64,000 nucleotides of DNA, taken from contig NZ_AZAJ01000001.1 in assembly GCF_000504205.1 (NCBI RefSeq), forward strand, positions 2,020,879 through 2,084,878. Reading direction: 5' to 3'. The notes beneath the pieces are model-generated. The model saw nothing but the letters and a program-made list of their open reading frames with translations, had not been told where the DNA came from and ran no database searches. Position 1 is the stretch's first letter, and each line of letters opens with the position of its first letter. Source of the stretch: Methanolobus tindarius DSM 2278. Lineage in GTDB: Archaea > Halobacteriota > Methanosarcinia > Methanosarcinales > Methanosarcinaceae. This document shows, in pieces, positions 1 to 9,440 of the stretch. Position numbers and translations under genes: made by a program.

Positions 1-1375
1 TTTCTATCAGGTACTCCTTGCCAGATAAGTTTACAGAAGCCACCGATTTTAAAATAGGGATTTTTGTTCCTTCCTTGTCTATAAGAACTCTTTCTGAACG
101 ATTTACTGTCTCCCCCAGGTCGCTGATTGGACAGTTTCCTTTTTCAGCAGGGCAGACAAATTCATGGCATATTTTGCCGACAATCTGGGCCCTGGGGAGC
201 CCTATCATTTCTTCAGCAACCGGGTTCACATCAGTTATCAGGTGTGTTTCTCCATCAATAAGAATTACTCCACTGAGAATGTTCTCAATTATCGATTTCA
301 TCTTATTCTGGGTCTTTACTTCCTCCTCATGTATCTTGTTCTCTTTTTCTTCGAGAGTATTCAGTACATCGTTGATGTTTTCGGAAAGATCAGTAAGTTC
401 GTCATTTCCATCTGTTTTCACTCGTGAGCCAAGTGATCCACTTTTTGTGATATCAATAAGGTTCTTTCTGAGATCCGATATGCGTGCAAGTATGTATTTT
501 TCCATGGAAAACATGACAATAATGCCATAGATTATTCCCAGCAGCATAATGGCAGAGATCATGTAAATCATTGCAATCTCTCCCTGCTGGTGAATTTCCC
601 TTGTCATTTCCACTTCCAGTATGAGCGCAGGGTTTCCATTTATGTCGTAAAGAATTTTTGAGGCAATGATTGATTCCTTATTGAGGACTTCTATCCCGAT
701 TCCATCATTTTCCAGGAGTTCAGATTCCATTGCTGCAGTTTTTTCTGTTCCTATATTATTAACTGCAAGTTTCAGCTTGGTTAATTCTTCTACTCCTTCG
801 ATAAAATTCTGGTCCACATAATTTACAACAATGAGGGTTCCTGTTATCTCGTCATTCGTGCTTTCCGTAATTGGATTGGAAGCCAGGAGCAATATATCTC
901 CATCGGGTGTTTGGAGAATTCCGCTTGCCTCAATTGGGTTTTCTGGAGCTGATAGTAGCTTGCTTTGAATGTTCAGGTAGGAAAGTAGTGATTCCGGTAT
1001 CTGTATCTTTTCATTAGTTTCAGGGTCTGCACCGGTTGCGTAGTATAATTGTCCATTGATGTCATAAAATAACATCATATCTACTTGCAGGTTTATGAGT
1101 GACTCCGGTTCTAGGTTATTTGTTATGTATTCATCATCCCCCTCCAGAAAATAATATGTATCATCCCAGTAACCCCAATCAGCAGCAGTTATTTCCATCT
1201 TATTCAATTTTGATTCGATGGCAGAATCCGCACGTTCCAGATTTTTGGTTATTTCTTTTTGTTCCAGATTGTGGAAACTATTATCCAGAATTTGCCCGGT
1301 AACAACTGCAAAAAGCATTAACATTAATATGAATGTCATCCCCAGGATTGACAGCACCCTATTCCTTATTTTCAT
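1..1375 (-). CDS. CHASE4-HAMP-PAS membrane sensor, probably a histidine kinase (partial)
   Basis: An open frame starts at ATG 1375 and runs off the left edge, giving about 458 residues. There is an N-terminal membrane segment (about residues 7-30), an extracytoplasmic domain of about 200 residues with the WGYWDDTYYF signature of CHASE4, a second membrane segment (about 268-290) and a HAMP linker ending in a coiled coil. A PAS domain follows, with the cysteine-rich motif CHEFVCPAEKGNCP near residue 405, typical of Methanosarcina PAS sensors. The transmitter domain would lie outside the window, so kinase activity is inferred from family architecture. The protein probably senses an extracellular ligand and a second, possibly redox or haem-linked, signal at the PAS domain. 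Confidence 0.85.
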   Translation of the reverse strand, partial: MKIRNRVLSILGMTFILMLMLFAVVTGQILDNSFHNLEQKEITKNLERADSAIESKLNKMEITAADWGYWDDTYYFLEGDDEYITNNLEPESLINLQVDMMLFYDINGQLYYATGADPETNEKIQIPESLLSYLNIQSKLLSAPENPIEASGILQTPDGDILLLASNPITESTNDEITGTLIVVNYVDQNFIEGVEELTKLKLAVNNIGTEKTAAMESELLENDGIGIEVLNKESIIASKILYDINGNPALILEVEMTREIHQQGEIAMIYMISAIMLLGIIYGIIVMFSMEKYILARISDLRKNLIDITKSGSLGSRVKTDGNDELTDLSENINDVLNTLEEKENKIHEEEVKTQNKMKSIIENILSGVILIDGETHLITDVNPVAEEMIGLPRAQIVGKICHEFVCPAEKGNCPISDLGETVNRSERVLIDKEGTKIPILKSVASVNLSGKEYLIE

Positions 1376-1650
1376 CTGATTCCCCGAAAAGTGTAATAAT
1401 TTATTTTCTTCAACGCATATTAGTCATGCTTCAGTAACTTGTAGCTGTAATTCTATGCCGGATAATATGGCAGAATTTATATAATAATATGAAAAATCTA
1501 CATTATATTTAAAAATATTTGTTCGTTATCTGTGAACATATATCGTATATGATATCACATGAACTGATTACTACCAAAAATACTTTAAACTCATTCTGCC
1601 CATTTATATATGGGATAATCCGGTTGATCGGATATTTATGAGGTAATTCT
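1376..1650. promoter_or_regulatory. Divergent intergenic promoter region
   Basis: This AT-rich spacer separates the divergent sensor gene and RNA ligase partner gene. TATA-like elements are visible near 1478-1490 and near 1602-1610 (tttatatat). The latter is about 40 bases before the ATG at 1651, which also has a gaggt ribosome-binding site at 1639-1643. No small gene or hairpin stands out. Confidence 0.5.
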
Positions 1651-2352
1651 ATGCTAAGACAGCGTTTTGTTCTTGATACTACTGCATTGACCGATCTTCA
1701 GGTAAGAGAAAAGCTGGAGCAGGATGGTATGTGTGATGGCATACGTGAAGTTCTTGATTTAATCGCCAGCTCCAGATTAAATCTCGGTATAAGTTGCTAT
1801 GTGCCTTTTCCATCAGTCTATAAAGAGTTACAGGAATTCGCCCATAACAACGGCTGTGACAGCGATGTGATAGCAAAGATCGACACATGGCTTGTAAAAA
1901 AAGCTCCTGACAGGTATAACGTGCAGATTCCCTCAAAGGTTTTCCATGAATATGTGTCACACATGCGGGAAAGAATCAATAAAGGAATGGTGATTGCCGA
2001 GGAGACAATATGGGCTTCCTCTACCGAATGCCTCCTTACAGAGTCAAAGGCAGAGAATAAGAAAGACATAAGCCACGATATTGAAAGAAGGGTTATAGGC
2101 GGGCATATAGGAAAGTTCAGGAATAAATATCGCGCAGCTCTTCGGTACGGAATTCTTGACAGTGCTCCGGATATTGATGTGCTAATCCTTGCAAAGGAAC
2201 TGGATGCTGCAGTGGTTGCAAGTGATTTTGGAATTCAGAAATGGGCTGAGGAGCTGGGTGTAAGATTTGTGCCTGCAGGCACTTTTCCTATGATATTACA
2301 GGAATACCTGAAGCATTCTGATGTAATATGCGAAGTTACTCTGGAAGAATAA
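1651..2352 (+). CDS. RNA ligase partner protein (UPF0278, PIN-like)
   Basis: The 233-residue protein begins [16 protein letters not shown], the signature of the archaeal RNA-ligase-partner family (UPF0278/TIGR03875). It is a PIN-like fold with an N-terminal acidic DTTA motif and a C-terminal DSAPDIDVL...SDFGIQKWA segment carrying the other acidic residues. Family members occur with the archaeal homodimeric RNA ligase, but no ligase gene lies in this window. A gaggt ribosome-binding site precedes the ATG. Nuclease activity is plausible from the fold but has not, to my knowledge, been shown. The gene is convergent with the UbiA-type gene, with only an 18-base gap. Confidence 0.85.
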   Translation: MLRQRFVLDTTALTDLQVREKLEQDGMCDGIREVLDLIASSRLNLGISCYVPFPSVYKELQEFAHNNGCDSDVIAKIDTWLVKKAPDRYNVQIPSKVFHEYVSHMRERINKGMVIAEETIWASSTECLLTESKAENKKDISHDIERRVIGGHIGKFRNKYRAALRYGILDSAPDIDVLILAKELDAAVVASDFGIQKWAEELGVRFVPAGTFPMILQEYLKHSDVICEVTLEE

Positions 2353-2370
2353 AGTCCCGGGTCTTTACTT

Positions 2371-3240
2371 TTATGCACCTGCAATGAATGAGATTAGTGC
2401 AAAGGCCATTGCCATCTTAAACATCTTAGAGGATTTTGCAGGATTGTTTTTCCCAAGTATCTCATATACAGCTACTGCAAAGAGTATGTCCGCAACTGCT
2501 ACTAATATCAGATAACGTACTGTCATAAGCGATTGTATGTATGGCAGAGGACTTGCAAGAACCGCAACGAGTCCGATAAATGCCGCCAGGTATGCTGCTT
2601 TTTTTGGGCCGATGATAATTGGTAGTGTTTGTGCCCCGTCTTCCCGGTCGCCTTCAATATCCTCTATATCTTTGACAATTTCACGGGCAATAGTAGCCAT
2701 AGTTGCCAGCACAAAGAGGACAAATACACCTTTAATTCCTCCATATTCAAAGAAAACGGCACCTCCAAAAAGGAATGTTGAACCTGTAAGATAACCTACC
2801 GCTATGTTTCCAAAAAGTGCTGTACGCTTGAGGTTGCTTGCATAATAAATGAGCAGCAAAGAATTTACAAGGGCAATTGCTCCGCATATCATGTTGATGG
2901 ATGCTGCAATTATGCTTCCTGCTGCAAAGAGTGCAAGAGAAAAATACATTGCAGCTTTCAGGCTTATTTTACCTGAAGGAATTGGTCTTTCAGGTTTGTT
3001 TATCCTGTCAATATCTATGTCAAAATAATCATTAATGGCATTCCCTGCACCAGTTACAAAAAATACTACAAGGAACACTTTTAATGAATCTAAAATAGGG
3101 AATGTGGGAAATGCAGCAGCATAAGAATCTGCTGTGGCATTGGCTGAAACGATATTATATGCTATGAAAACTCCTACAAGGGCGGCAATAGCTGCCATAA
3201 GGCAGTTGCCTGATCGCATAAGTTTCAGATATGCCTGCAT
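2371..3240 (-). CDS. UbiA-family prenyltransferase, probable digeranylgeranylglyceryl phosphate synthase
   Basis: The 289-residue polytopic membrane protein has both aspartate-rich UbiA motifs: [17 protein letters not shown] near residues 65-81 and [17 protein letters not shown] near 190-206. This pattern and length match archaeal (S)-2,3-di-O-geranylgeranylglyceryl phosphate synthase, which adds the second geranylgeranyl chain in ether-lipid synthesis. Eight to nine hydrophobic helices are visible. It starts 7 bases after the nadA stop and is probably the last gene of the aspartate dehydrogenase-nadA-ubiA operon. Other UbiA prenyltransferases, such as those for methanophenazine, are possible, but the residue pattern favours the lipid enzyme. 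Confidence 0.8.
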   Translation of the reverse strand: MQAYLKLMRSGNCLMAAIAALVGVFIAYNIVSANATADSYAAAFPTFPILDSLKVFLVVFFVTGAGNAINDYFDIDIDRINKPERPIPSGKISLKAAMYFSLALFAAGSIIAASINMICGAIALVNSLLLIYYASNLKRTALFGNIAVGYLTGSTFLFGGAVFFEYGGIKGVFVLFVLATMATIAREIVKDIEDIEGDREDGAQTLPIIIGPKKAAYLAAFIGLVAVLASPLPYIQSLMTVRYLILVAVADILFAVAVYEILGKNNPAKSSKMFKMAMAFALISFIAGA

Positions 3241-3247
3241 TTAGAAC

Positions 3248-4165
3248 TTACCTGTTTCTCTTAATTTCCAGCATTCTGTCAAGTGCAATTCTTGCTTTTG
3301 CGCTGACATCTTCAGGGACAGTGATAACATACTGCATCTTTTCAAGTGAAAGCAGTAAAGAATCAAGGTCAATTGCTTTCATTTCAGGACACACTGTAAA
3401 TTCAGATACGTTGTAAAACTTCTTTCCCGGATTGTCCTTCTGAAGTTTGTGGATAATACCTCTTTCAGTCGCAATGATGAATTCATCACCTGCATTTCTG
3501 GCATATTCCACCATTCCTGTAGTGCTGAACACTTTGTCTGCAAGGTCAACAACTTCTCTTCTGCATTCGGGATGTGCAAGAACTTCCGCATTTGGATAAT
3601 CTTTTTTTGCTTTTATCACGTCAGTTGTGAGTATCTGATTGTGAGTCGGACAGTATCCATTCCATGGGATTATTTTCTTACCTGTGAACCTTGATACGTA
3701 GTCTGCAAGGTTTTTGTCAGGTACAAAAAGCACCTCGTCTTCTTCAAGAGAGTTTACAACTTCAACAGCGTTTGCTGATGTACAGCAGATATCACTCTCA
3801 GCTTTCACATCTGCTGTGGAGTTCACATAACAGACTACCGCAGCATCAGGATATTTTTTCTTTTCCTCACGAAGGGCTTCAGCAGTAACCATTGAAGCCA
3901 TCGGGCATCCTGCATGGATTTCCGGTAAGAGTACAGTTTTCTCCGGGCTCAGGATTGCAGCACTTTCTGCCATGAAATGCACGCCGCAAAAAACAATTAC
4001 ATCAGCTTCCTGCTCAGTTGCCTGTATGCTCAGGCCAAGTGAGTCCCCTGTAAAGTCTGCAATATCCTGTATCTCACCCCTCTCATAATTGTGGGCAAGG
4101 ATTACAGCATTGCATTCCTCTTTTAATTTTAATATCCTTTCAATGGTTTTTTGGGTATCCTGCAT
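3248..4165 (-). CDS. nadA: Quinolinate synthase NadA
   Basis: The 305-residue enzyme condenses iminoaspartate with dihydroxyacetone phosphate to quinolinate in de novo NAD synthesis. The family features are visible: [20 protein letters not shown] near residues 24-43, the [10 protein letters not shown] motif, and three cysteines suited to one [4Fe-4S] cluster (in [16 protein letters not shown] and [11 protein letters not shown]). TSAN and HPECR substrate-site motifs are also present. The protein is the compact three-cysteine archaeal form. It sits about 80 bases downstream of the aspartate dehydrogenase gene, which would supply its substrate, and nadC is divergent beyond that gene. Confidence 0.97.
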   Translation of the reverse strand: MQDTQKTIERILKLKEECNAVILAHNYERGEIQDIADFTGDSLGLSIQATEQEADVIVFCGVHFMAESAAILSPEKTVLLPEIHAGCPMASMVTAEALREEKKKYPDAAVVCYVNSTADVKAESDICCTSANAVEVVNSLEEDEVLFVPDKNLADYVSRFTGKKIIPWNGYCPTHNQILTTDVIKAKKDYPNAEVLAHPECRREVVDLADKVFSTTGMVEYARNAGDEFIIATERGIIHKLQKDNPGKKFYNVSEFTVCPEMKAIDLDSLLLSLEKMQYVITVPEDVSAKARIALDRMLEIKRNR

Positions 4166-4243
4166 GAGATCATTACCTTAAATTTGGATTTGGAAGCAGG
4201 AATTTGAAATTATCCTGCATATTATAATGGATTTATATTGAGA

Positions 4244-5059
4244 TTATGTGCCAGTCTGGATAGGATCTGACAGTTTTTTCAGAGTAGCTATAGCTGAAAG
4301 GGATGCCAGATAGCTGCTTCTGGGATTTGTTGGTGATGGGACGTTCTCCACTCTGGTTGTGAATTCACCAAAAGAACCTTCCACAGATATTTCATGTATG
4401 TTACGTGTAAGTGCCGGATTTGCCACTATCTTTACCCTGGTTTTCTCAAAACCAATGCCTGTAAGACTAATTGTGGCTGCAACGTTGACATTTGCAGGGA
4501 ATTCCTTTACGGCTTCACTGGCAGAACCCTCAAAAATAACTGTCTTTCCGGTTATTTTGTCTAGATCTATTTTATTCCTGATTATATATGGAGCACCTGC
4601 AAGTCCTACGGGTGGTTTCTGGGTTGTAAGTGTGACTGAATATATTTCCTCTGCGGAGGCAGATTTGAGACCATCAAGGCCGACAATTGCTCCGGATGGA
4701 AGGTAAACCTTGCATTTGTTCTCTTTTGCAAGTTCCCTTATGGTCTTATACAGCTTCTCATCAGAGAATGCACCAACACTCATGACCATGACATCACAAT
4801 GTGCATGTAGTGCTGTGGGTATGATTTCATAGACTGCTTCCTGTGATGCACATTCCACAAGCAGGTCTATATTTTTAATCATTTCAGCAACTTCCATAAC
4901 CTGAGGTTTTGAATTTTTCAAAGTGGACAAAAGCTTGTCCACATCATCAAGGTGTCTGTCGTAAATGGCTACAAGCTCTGCTTCAATGGTCCCATTGTCA
5001 ATAGCTTTGCATATACTGGTTCCTATTGTTCCGCAGCCGATAAGTCCTATACTGAGCAT
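4244..5059 (-). CDS. nadX: L-aspartate dehydrogenase
   Basis: The 271-residue protein starts with a Rossmann motif (IGLIGCGTIGTSI, residues 4-16) and carries the family segments LVECASQEAV, VMSVGAF and LPSGAIVGLDGL. It ends with the ANVNVAATISLTGIG and NPRSSYLASLSAIATL motifs of archaeal aspartate dehydrogenases. It oxidises L-aspartate to iminoaspartate with NAD(P), replacing the aspartate oxidase NadB, for which there is no candidate here. The neighbours nadA (downstream) and nadC (divergent) complete the pathway from aspartate to nicotinate mononucleotide. Confidence 0.95.
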   Translation of the reverse strand: MLSIGLIGCGTIGTSICKAIDNGTIEAELVAIYDRHLDDVDKLLSTLKNSKPQVMEVAEMIKNIDLLVECASQEAVYEIIPTALHAHCDVMVMSVGAFSDEKLYKTIRELAKENKCKVYLPSGAIVGLDGLKSASAEEIYSVTLTTQKPPVGLAGAPYIIRNKIDLDKITGKTVIFEGSASEAVKEFPANVNVAATISLTGIGFEKTRVKIVANPALTRNIHEISVEGSFGEFTTRVENVPSPTNPRSSYLASLSAIATLKKLSDPIQTGT

Positions 5060-5151
5060 TTTAGATCCCTGAAAATAAAGTATAATACAGTATTTTGTTG
5101 ATTACTGCTTATATTGATTGGTTAAGTAGGTTTTGCTTATATGCTGAAAGG

Positions 5152-5159
5152 ATATAAAT
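5152..5159 (+). promoter_or_regulatory. TATA box of nadC
   Basis: The sequence atataaat is preceded by the purine-rich gaaagg, a BRE-like element. Start at 5188 lies about 30 bases downstream, so the transcript should have a very short leader. No Shine-Dalgarno sequence is visible before nadC. Confidence 0.6.
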
Positions 5160-5187
5160 CACTTTACCATACATATTCGTAGATAAT

Positions 5188-6027
5188 ATGATGTACACAC
5201 ACGAAATAGAAACTTTCCTTGAAGAAGATCTTGGGTATAATGATATTTCATGCAAACTTGTTCCGGATAATGCTGTGGAAGCAATTATTTTTACAAAAGA
5301 GGATTGTACTCTTGCAGGAATTGATGTTGCAATTTCCTTCTTTGATTATTTCGGGATTGAATATTCCACAGATCATTCAAACGGGGACAGATTATCGGAA
5401 AAGGATGTGATATTTACTCTGAAAGGAAGTTCTCTTTCAATTCTCAGGACAGAGCGACTGGTCCTTAACTTCCTGGGTCATCTATGTGGAATAGCTACCA
5501 ACACCAGCAGGTGTGTGGATATAGTACGCAGGCATTCTGATACCAGGGTTGCATGTACAAGAAAAACAACCCCTGGTCTTCGCAAGTATGAAAAAATGGC
5601 TGTCATTGCAGGAGGCGGTGACTCTCACAGGTTCAACCTCACAGATTCTATAATGATAAAGGATAATCATGTGAAGATGATGGGTGTGGAAGCTGCAATT
5701 AACTCTGCAAAGGAAAAAGCAGGTTTTACCCAGAAGATAGAGGTTGAAGTGGAATCATCTGCAGATGCTCTTAAAGCTGCCATGGCAGGTGCAGATATAA
5801 TAATGCTTGATAACATGGATCCTGCTGCTATAATTAAGACCGTTGATTTTCTGAGAAACTCATTTATCCCTGAACACATTATTATTGAAGTTTCAGGTGG
5901 AATCAATATGGATAACCTTGAAGATTATGCAAAAACAGGAGTTCATGTTATTTCCATGGGTTCTCTTATCCATCAGTCACAATGGATAGATGTTAGTCTG
6001 GAAATTGTTGTAAATCAGGAAATTTAG
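5188..6027 (+). CDS. nadC: Nicotinate-nucleotide pyrophosphorylase (quinolinate phosphoribosyltransferase)
   Basis: The 279-residue protein carries the NadC hallmarks: EDLGYNDIS at the N-terminus, ERLVLNFLGHLCGIAT near residue 92, ACTRKTTPGLRKYEKMAV near 122, GGGDSHRFNLTD near 142, and the barrel motifs IEVEVES, IMLDNMDP and IEVSGGI. It makes nicotinate mononucleotide from quinolinate and PRPP. It is transcribed away from aspartate dehydrogenase and nadA, so the three-gene pathway is split across a divergent promoter region. Two adjacent ATGs (5188 and 5191) are both plausible starts. Confidence 0.97.
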   Translation: MMYTHEIETFLEEDLGYNDISCKLVPDNAVEAIIFTKEDCTLAGIDVAISFFDYFGIEYSTDHSNGDRLSEKDVIFTLKGSSLSILRTERLVLNFLGHLCGIATNTSRCVDIVRRHSDTRVACTRKTTPGLRKYEKMAVIAGGGDSHRFNLTDSIMIKDNHVKMMGVEAAINSAKEKAGFTQKIEVEVESSADALKAAMAGADIIMLDNMDPAAIIKTVDFLRNSFIPEHIIIEVSGGINMDNLEDYAKTGVHVISMGSLIHQSQWIDVSLEIVVNQEI

Positions 6028-6091
6028 TTATGTCAAATGAATTTATTGCATTTGTTTTACATAAATCTTAAAAGCAATCGTAATCATAAGG

Positions 6092-6099
6092 TTTATATT
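6092..6099 (+). promoter_or_regulatory. TATA box before the surface-protein gene
   Basis: tttatatt is preceded by ataagg. It lies about 60 bases upstream of the ATG at 6156, which has a gagg ribosome-binding site near 6147. Confidence 0.5.
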
Positions 6100-6155
6100 A
6101 ATAACTGCGTATTTTAGCTGAAAAACAAATCAAATTCTGTTTATTTGAGGAAAAC

Positions 6156-7418
6156 ATGGTTCAAGCTACTCGTTTATTGGTTATTTCTTTTTGCATGGTT
6201 TTCTTCTGTCTGGCACTGGCAGGAAATGCTGCGGCAGTAGAGATTTATAATGGTTCCATCACCACGGGCGATGGTTACCAGTTGAACAATTTTGTAATAG
6301 ATGTAACTGATGCTTTCCCCAGTGCAGATTCTGCTTCGTTCTATGTATACGAGAATGGGGACGAGGTTGACAGTTTCCTTATCAACGAAGGTGATACATA
6401 TGAATTTGATTTTGAAGATGATGCTGAAGTGACAGTTGGTCTCGTATCCGTAAGCAGTGGAACTCTTCCTGTGGTTAGAGTATCTATTGCCGTTACCAAC
6501 TATCGTGTAAGTGATCTTTTTGAAAGTGATGTAATCGATGGTGGTCATGAATATGCTGTATATTCCGGAACACCTGAACTCGAAATCATAAAATCTGTGG
6601 ATAAATCTGAAATAGATGTAGGTGAAGTCGTACGTGTAACCGTCACCGTTGAAAATACGGGTGATGATGACGCAGTGGATGTTGTTTTCTCCGACCCTCA
6701 GCAAGCCAAATTTATTTTAGTTGACAATATTCTTGGAGACCCCGGTAAGATCGATGTTGAGGATGGTGCCTCTCCTAAAAAGATATATGTCTATGATTTG
6801 AAAGCAACTGAAGCCGGTACTTTTTCATTGAATCCGGTAACGGCAAGTTTTACTAATGAAGCAGGTCTGGATTTTGCTGAAGCCTCTTCAAATTCTCCAA
6901 CTGTAATTGTAAATGCAGGTGAAGATCTTGTTAATGCGGATCTTGAGTTTACAACTACTCTTGATAAATACACCGTAAATCGTAATGAAGAGATACAGGG
7001 AACTATTACCGTAAAGAATAATGGTGATGCTCCCGCAACGGCTGTAACTGTTGATATTATAGTTCCTGATGGTCTGGAATTCCAGGGTGGCTCAGACGTT
7101 GAAGTAATATCCGGCATTCCTACTATATACCTTGAATCATTTGGTGTGCAACAGGAGAAGGAATTTACTTTTACATTAAAAGCTGCTGAAATTGGAACTT
7201 ATACTCTTTCTATGGAAAACAGTTACCTCTTTGACAATGGAGTAGACACACAACTGGAAGAGGTCACATCGGAGATTGTTACAAATAAAATCTACGTTGC
7301 TGAGGGAGAGTATGATTATCTTTTCGAGCAGCCTATATATGTCTATGTACTTCCTATATTGATTATCGGAGCTATTGCAGGATGGATTTATTACAGGCAC
7401 AAACAATATAAGTTCTGA
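6156..7418 (+). CDS. COG1361-type surface protein with DUF11/CARDB-like domains
   Basis: The 420-residue protein has a signal peptide (about residues 1-28, ending GNAAA), an N-terminal beta-rich domain starting EIYNGSITTGDGYQL, and two related beta-sandwich repeats. The repeats are recognisable by EIDVGEVVRVTVTVENTGDDDA (about 152-175) and YTVNRNEEIQGTITVKNNGDAP (about 272-293). A single C-terminal membrane helix (about 392-413) ends in a short basic tail. The layout predicts an extracytoplasmic protein anchored in the membrane, akin to S-layer-associated proteins of Methanosarcina. It is probably structural or adhesive; no enzymatic motif was seen. Unlike the other COG1361 proteins here it has no ABC gene next to it. 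Confidence 0.8.
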   Translation: MVQATRLLVISFCMVFFCLALAGNAAAVEIYNGSITTGDGYQLNNFVIDVTDAFPSADSASFYVYENGDEVDSFLINEGDTYEFDFEDDAEVTVGLVSVSSGTLPVVRVSIAVTNYRVSDLFESDVIDGGHEYAVYSGTPELEIIKSVDKSEIDVGEVVRVTVTVENTGDDDAVDVVFSDPQQAKFILVDNILGDPGKIDVEDGASPKKIYVYDLKATEAGTFSLNPVTASFTNEAGLDFAEASSNSPTVIVNAGEDLVNADLEFTTTLDKYTVNRNEEIQGTITVKNNGDAPATAVTVDIIVPDGLEFQGGSDVEVISGIPTIYLESFGVQQEKEFTFTLKAAEIGTYTLSMENSYLFDNGVDTQLEEVTSEIVTNKIYVAEGEYDYLFEQPIYVYVLPILIIGAIAGWIYYRHKQYKF

Positions 7419-7499
7419 TACGAGAGTTACAGTTAATGAAAACTGGATTTATCACAAGATTTATCTAATTATAATTATATTACAATTCGGAGGAATTAT

Positions 7500-8606
7500 T
7501 TGCTCAACATACTCATCGTTGGTAACGGCCAATGTGGAAATCGCATACTGGATGCTATTAACAGGGAAGCTTTCGGTAAAAAAAGCCGTCTGGCCAAATT
7601 CTATTCTCAACAAAAATACAAAAGCAATGTACAGACCATTGCCATCAACACTGCTGTGAATGATCTTAAAGAGATGAAATTCACAAAGGCAAAGGACAGG
7701 ATACATATTCCTCATTTACATGGTGTAGGAGCTAACAGGAATGTTGGAAAACATGTTTTTGAAGATAACAAAACCCATATTATGCGCCAGATTGAGGAAA
7801 GAGGCAATTTTGATGTGTGCTTTGTTATAACATCAGCATCTGGCGGAACCGGTTCTTCATTTACACCAATGCTTGTAAAAGAGCTGAAAGAAAGGCATGA
7901 TTATCCTGTATATGCAGTTGTTGTGCTTCCTTTCAGGGAAGAAGGGACACTCTATCTTCAAAATGCTGCATTCTGTCTGAGAGATATTCGCGAGAGTGGT
8001 GCTGACGGTATTATACTGGCTGATAACCAGTTCCTGAAACAGATGGGTGGCAATGTTGAATCTGCTTATAATGGTATCAACGATATGGTAGCACGCCGTC
8101 TTCTTTTCCTGCTTGACTCTCTTGACAGTGAAATGATGATGGTCACTGACCTTGGTGACTTTAAGACTGTCATGAATGGTGGTGCAGGACTTGCAACTAT
8201 CGGTTTCTACGAAGCTGATACTGATATGCCTGTGCGAAGTGCTATCCAGAAAGCACTTTCTCCATCAGGACTGCTGTTTTCAAGTGATGTTTACAAAGAA
8301 GCCAGCAGGGCAATGGTAATCATCAGGGGTGACAAGGAGCGCCTTAGTATAGATGAGATTTCAACGGAAGTTGAGAAGTTATCAAGTGCGGTAGGTCATG
8401 TATTCAAAGGTATCGTTGTAAGGAGCGGTGAACTCCCACAGGTGCTGGCTGTACTCACCCTTGAATCTGCATCTGAACTTGAGAGCCTTTATTCAATAGC
8501 TGTGGATGCAATTAAACAGGAACGTGATAAAAAAGAGCGTGTGGCTTCAGTCAAAGAAGTCGACCGTGCATTTTCACAGATAGACGGAATGGATCCGTCT
8601 TACTGA
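7500..8606 (+). CDS. Tubulin/FtsZ-superfamily GTPase, CetZ-like
   Basis: The 368-residue protein begins ILIVGNGQCGNRI (residues 4-16), the nucleotide-binding start of the tubulin/FtsZ superfamily. It contains SASGGTGSSFTP (about 118-129), the equivalent of the GGGTGT/S tubulin signature, and a C-terminal half with DLGDFKTVMNGGAGLATIG. The G-Q-C-G start is tubulin-like and fits archaeal CetZ, implicated in cell-shape control in haloarchaea, better than canonical FtsZ. TTG at 7500 is chosen because ggagg at 7489-7493 sits six bases before it. The gene is probably monocistronic, with a T-rich terminator after 8606. Confidence 0.85.
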   Translation: MLNILIVGNGQCGNRILDAINREAFGKKSRLAKFYSQQKYKSNVQTIAINTAVNDLKEMKFTKAKDRIHIPHLHGVGANRNVGKHVFEDNKTHIMRQIEERGNFDVCFVITSASGGTGSSFTPMLVKELKERHDYPVYAVVVLPFREEGTLYLQNAAFCLRDIRESGADGIILADNQFLKQMGGNVESAYNGINDMVARRLLFLLDSLDSEMMMVTDLGDFKTVMNGGAGLATIGFYEADTDMPVRSAIQKALSPSGLLFSSDVYKEASRAMVIIRGDKERLSIDEISTEVEKLSSAVGHVFKGIVVRSGELPQVLAVLTLESASELESLYSIAVDAIKQERDKKERVASVKEVDRAFSQIDGMDPSY

Positions 8607-8634
8607 TCTTTTTTCTCTTTTTGTTTTTCTCTCT
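8607..8634 (+). terminator. T-rich terminator after the CetZ-like gene
   Basis: Runs of T (cttttttctctttttgtttttc) directly follow the stop codon. Such pyrimidine tracts are typical archaeal intrinsic terminators. No hairpin is needed or seen. Confidence 0.5.
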
Positions 8635-8713
8635 CAGTTTCATTTTGATTTTTCTTCTGAATCAAATACATTGAAATAGTCTAAATCCAAATAAAGTTAC
8701 CAGAGGTTTTTAT

Positions 8714-9409
8714 TTGGCTGATGATAACGGTTCTTTCATTATACAGACAAGAGGTCTCTCCAAGATATATATGAATGGAGTAGAAGTACGCGCTCTTGAC
8801 AATGTAGACCTTGATATCAAGAGGGGTGAGTTCCTTTCAATAATAGGTCCATCCGGCTCAGGGAAAAGTACTCTCCTTCACATGATAGGAATTCTGGACA
8901 CTCCAAGTTCCGGGACTATTACTATTGATGGGAAAGTAGTTACCGACATGTCTGAAAAAGAGCGTTCTAAAGTGCGTAATGAAGTTTTGGGTTTTATATT
9001 CCAGTATCATCATCTTATGCCTGATTTTAACGCCCTTGAAAATGTGATGATGCCACTTCTGGTTGGAGGAGTGAAACGCAGTGAAGCTAAAAAAGTTGCT
9101 GCAAAACTTCTGGATGAGGTAGGTCTGGGTGACCGCATGGATCATCGTCCTAACCAGCTTTCGGGTGGTCAGGCACAGAGAGTTGCCATTGCAAGAGCCC
9201 TTGCCAACAATCCTGGAATAGTTATAGGTGACGAACCAACCGGTAATCTTGACACAAAATCAAGTGATAAGATATATGAGCTTCTAAGGCAGCTTAACAG
9301 GGACAGGGGACAAACCTTTATTCTTGTTACTCATGATGAGGAAATGGCCAGAAAGACTGATCGTATCATCAGAATAGTCGATGGACATATTGAATCGGAT
9401 TCTGTTTGA
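8714..9409 (+). CDS. ABC transporter ATPase, MacB/LolD type (no adjacent permease)
   Basis: The 231-residue ATPase has Walker [10 protein letters not shown] (about residues 45-53), Q-loop FQYHHLMPDFNALENV, signature LSGGQAQR (about 143-150), Walker [13 protein letters not shown] and H-loop VTHDEEMA. This is the LolD/MacB/FtsE subgroup that drives FtsX-type permeases. The start is TTG 8714; the first in-frame ATG (8770) would cut into the domain. No permease is adjacent, whereas two FtsX-type permeases at 17393 and 19254 lack an ATPase, so it may serve them (inference). Confidence 0.9.
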   Translation: MADDNGSFIIQTRGLSKIYMNGVEVRALDNVDLDIKRGEFLSIIGPSGSGKSTLLHMIGILDTPSSGTITIDGKVVTDMSEKERSKVRNEVLGFIFQYHHLMPDFNALENVMMPLLVGGVKRSEAKKVAAKLLDEVGLGDRMDHRPNQLSGGQAQRVAIARALANNPGIVIGDEPTGNLDTKSSDKIYELLRQLNRDRGQTFILVTHDEEMARKTDRIIRIVDGHIESDSV

Positions 9410-9440
9410 TGTTCGGTGAAATCTGCAAAAAGGTGATCTT

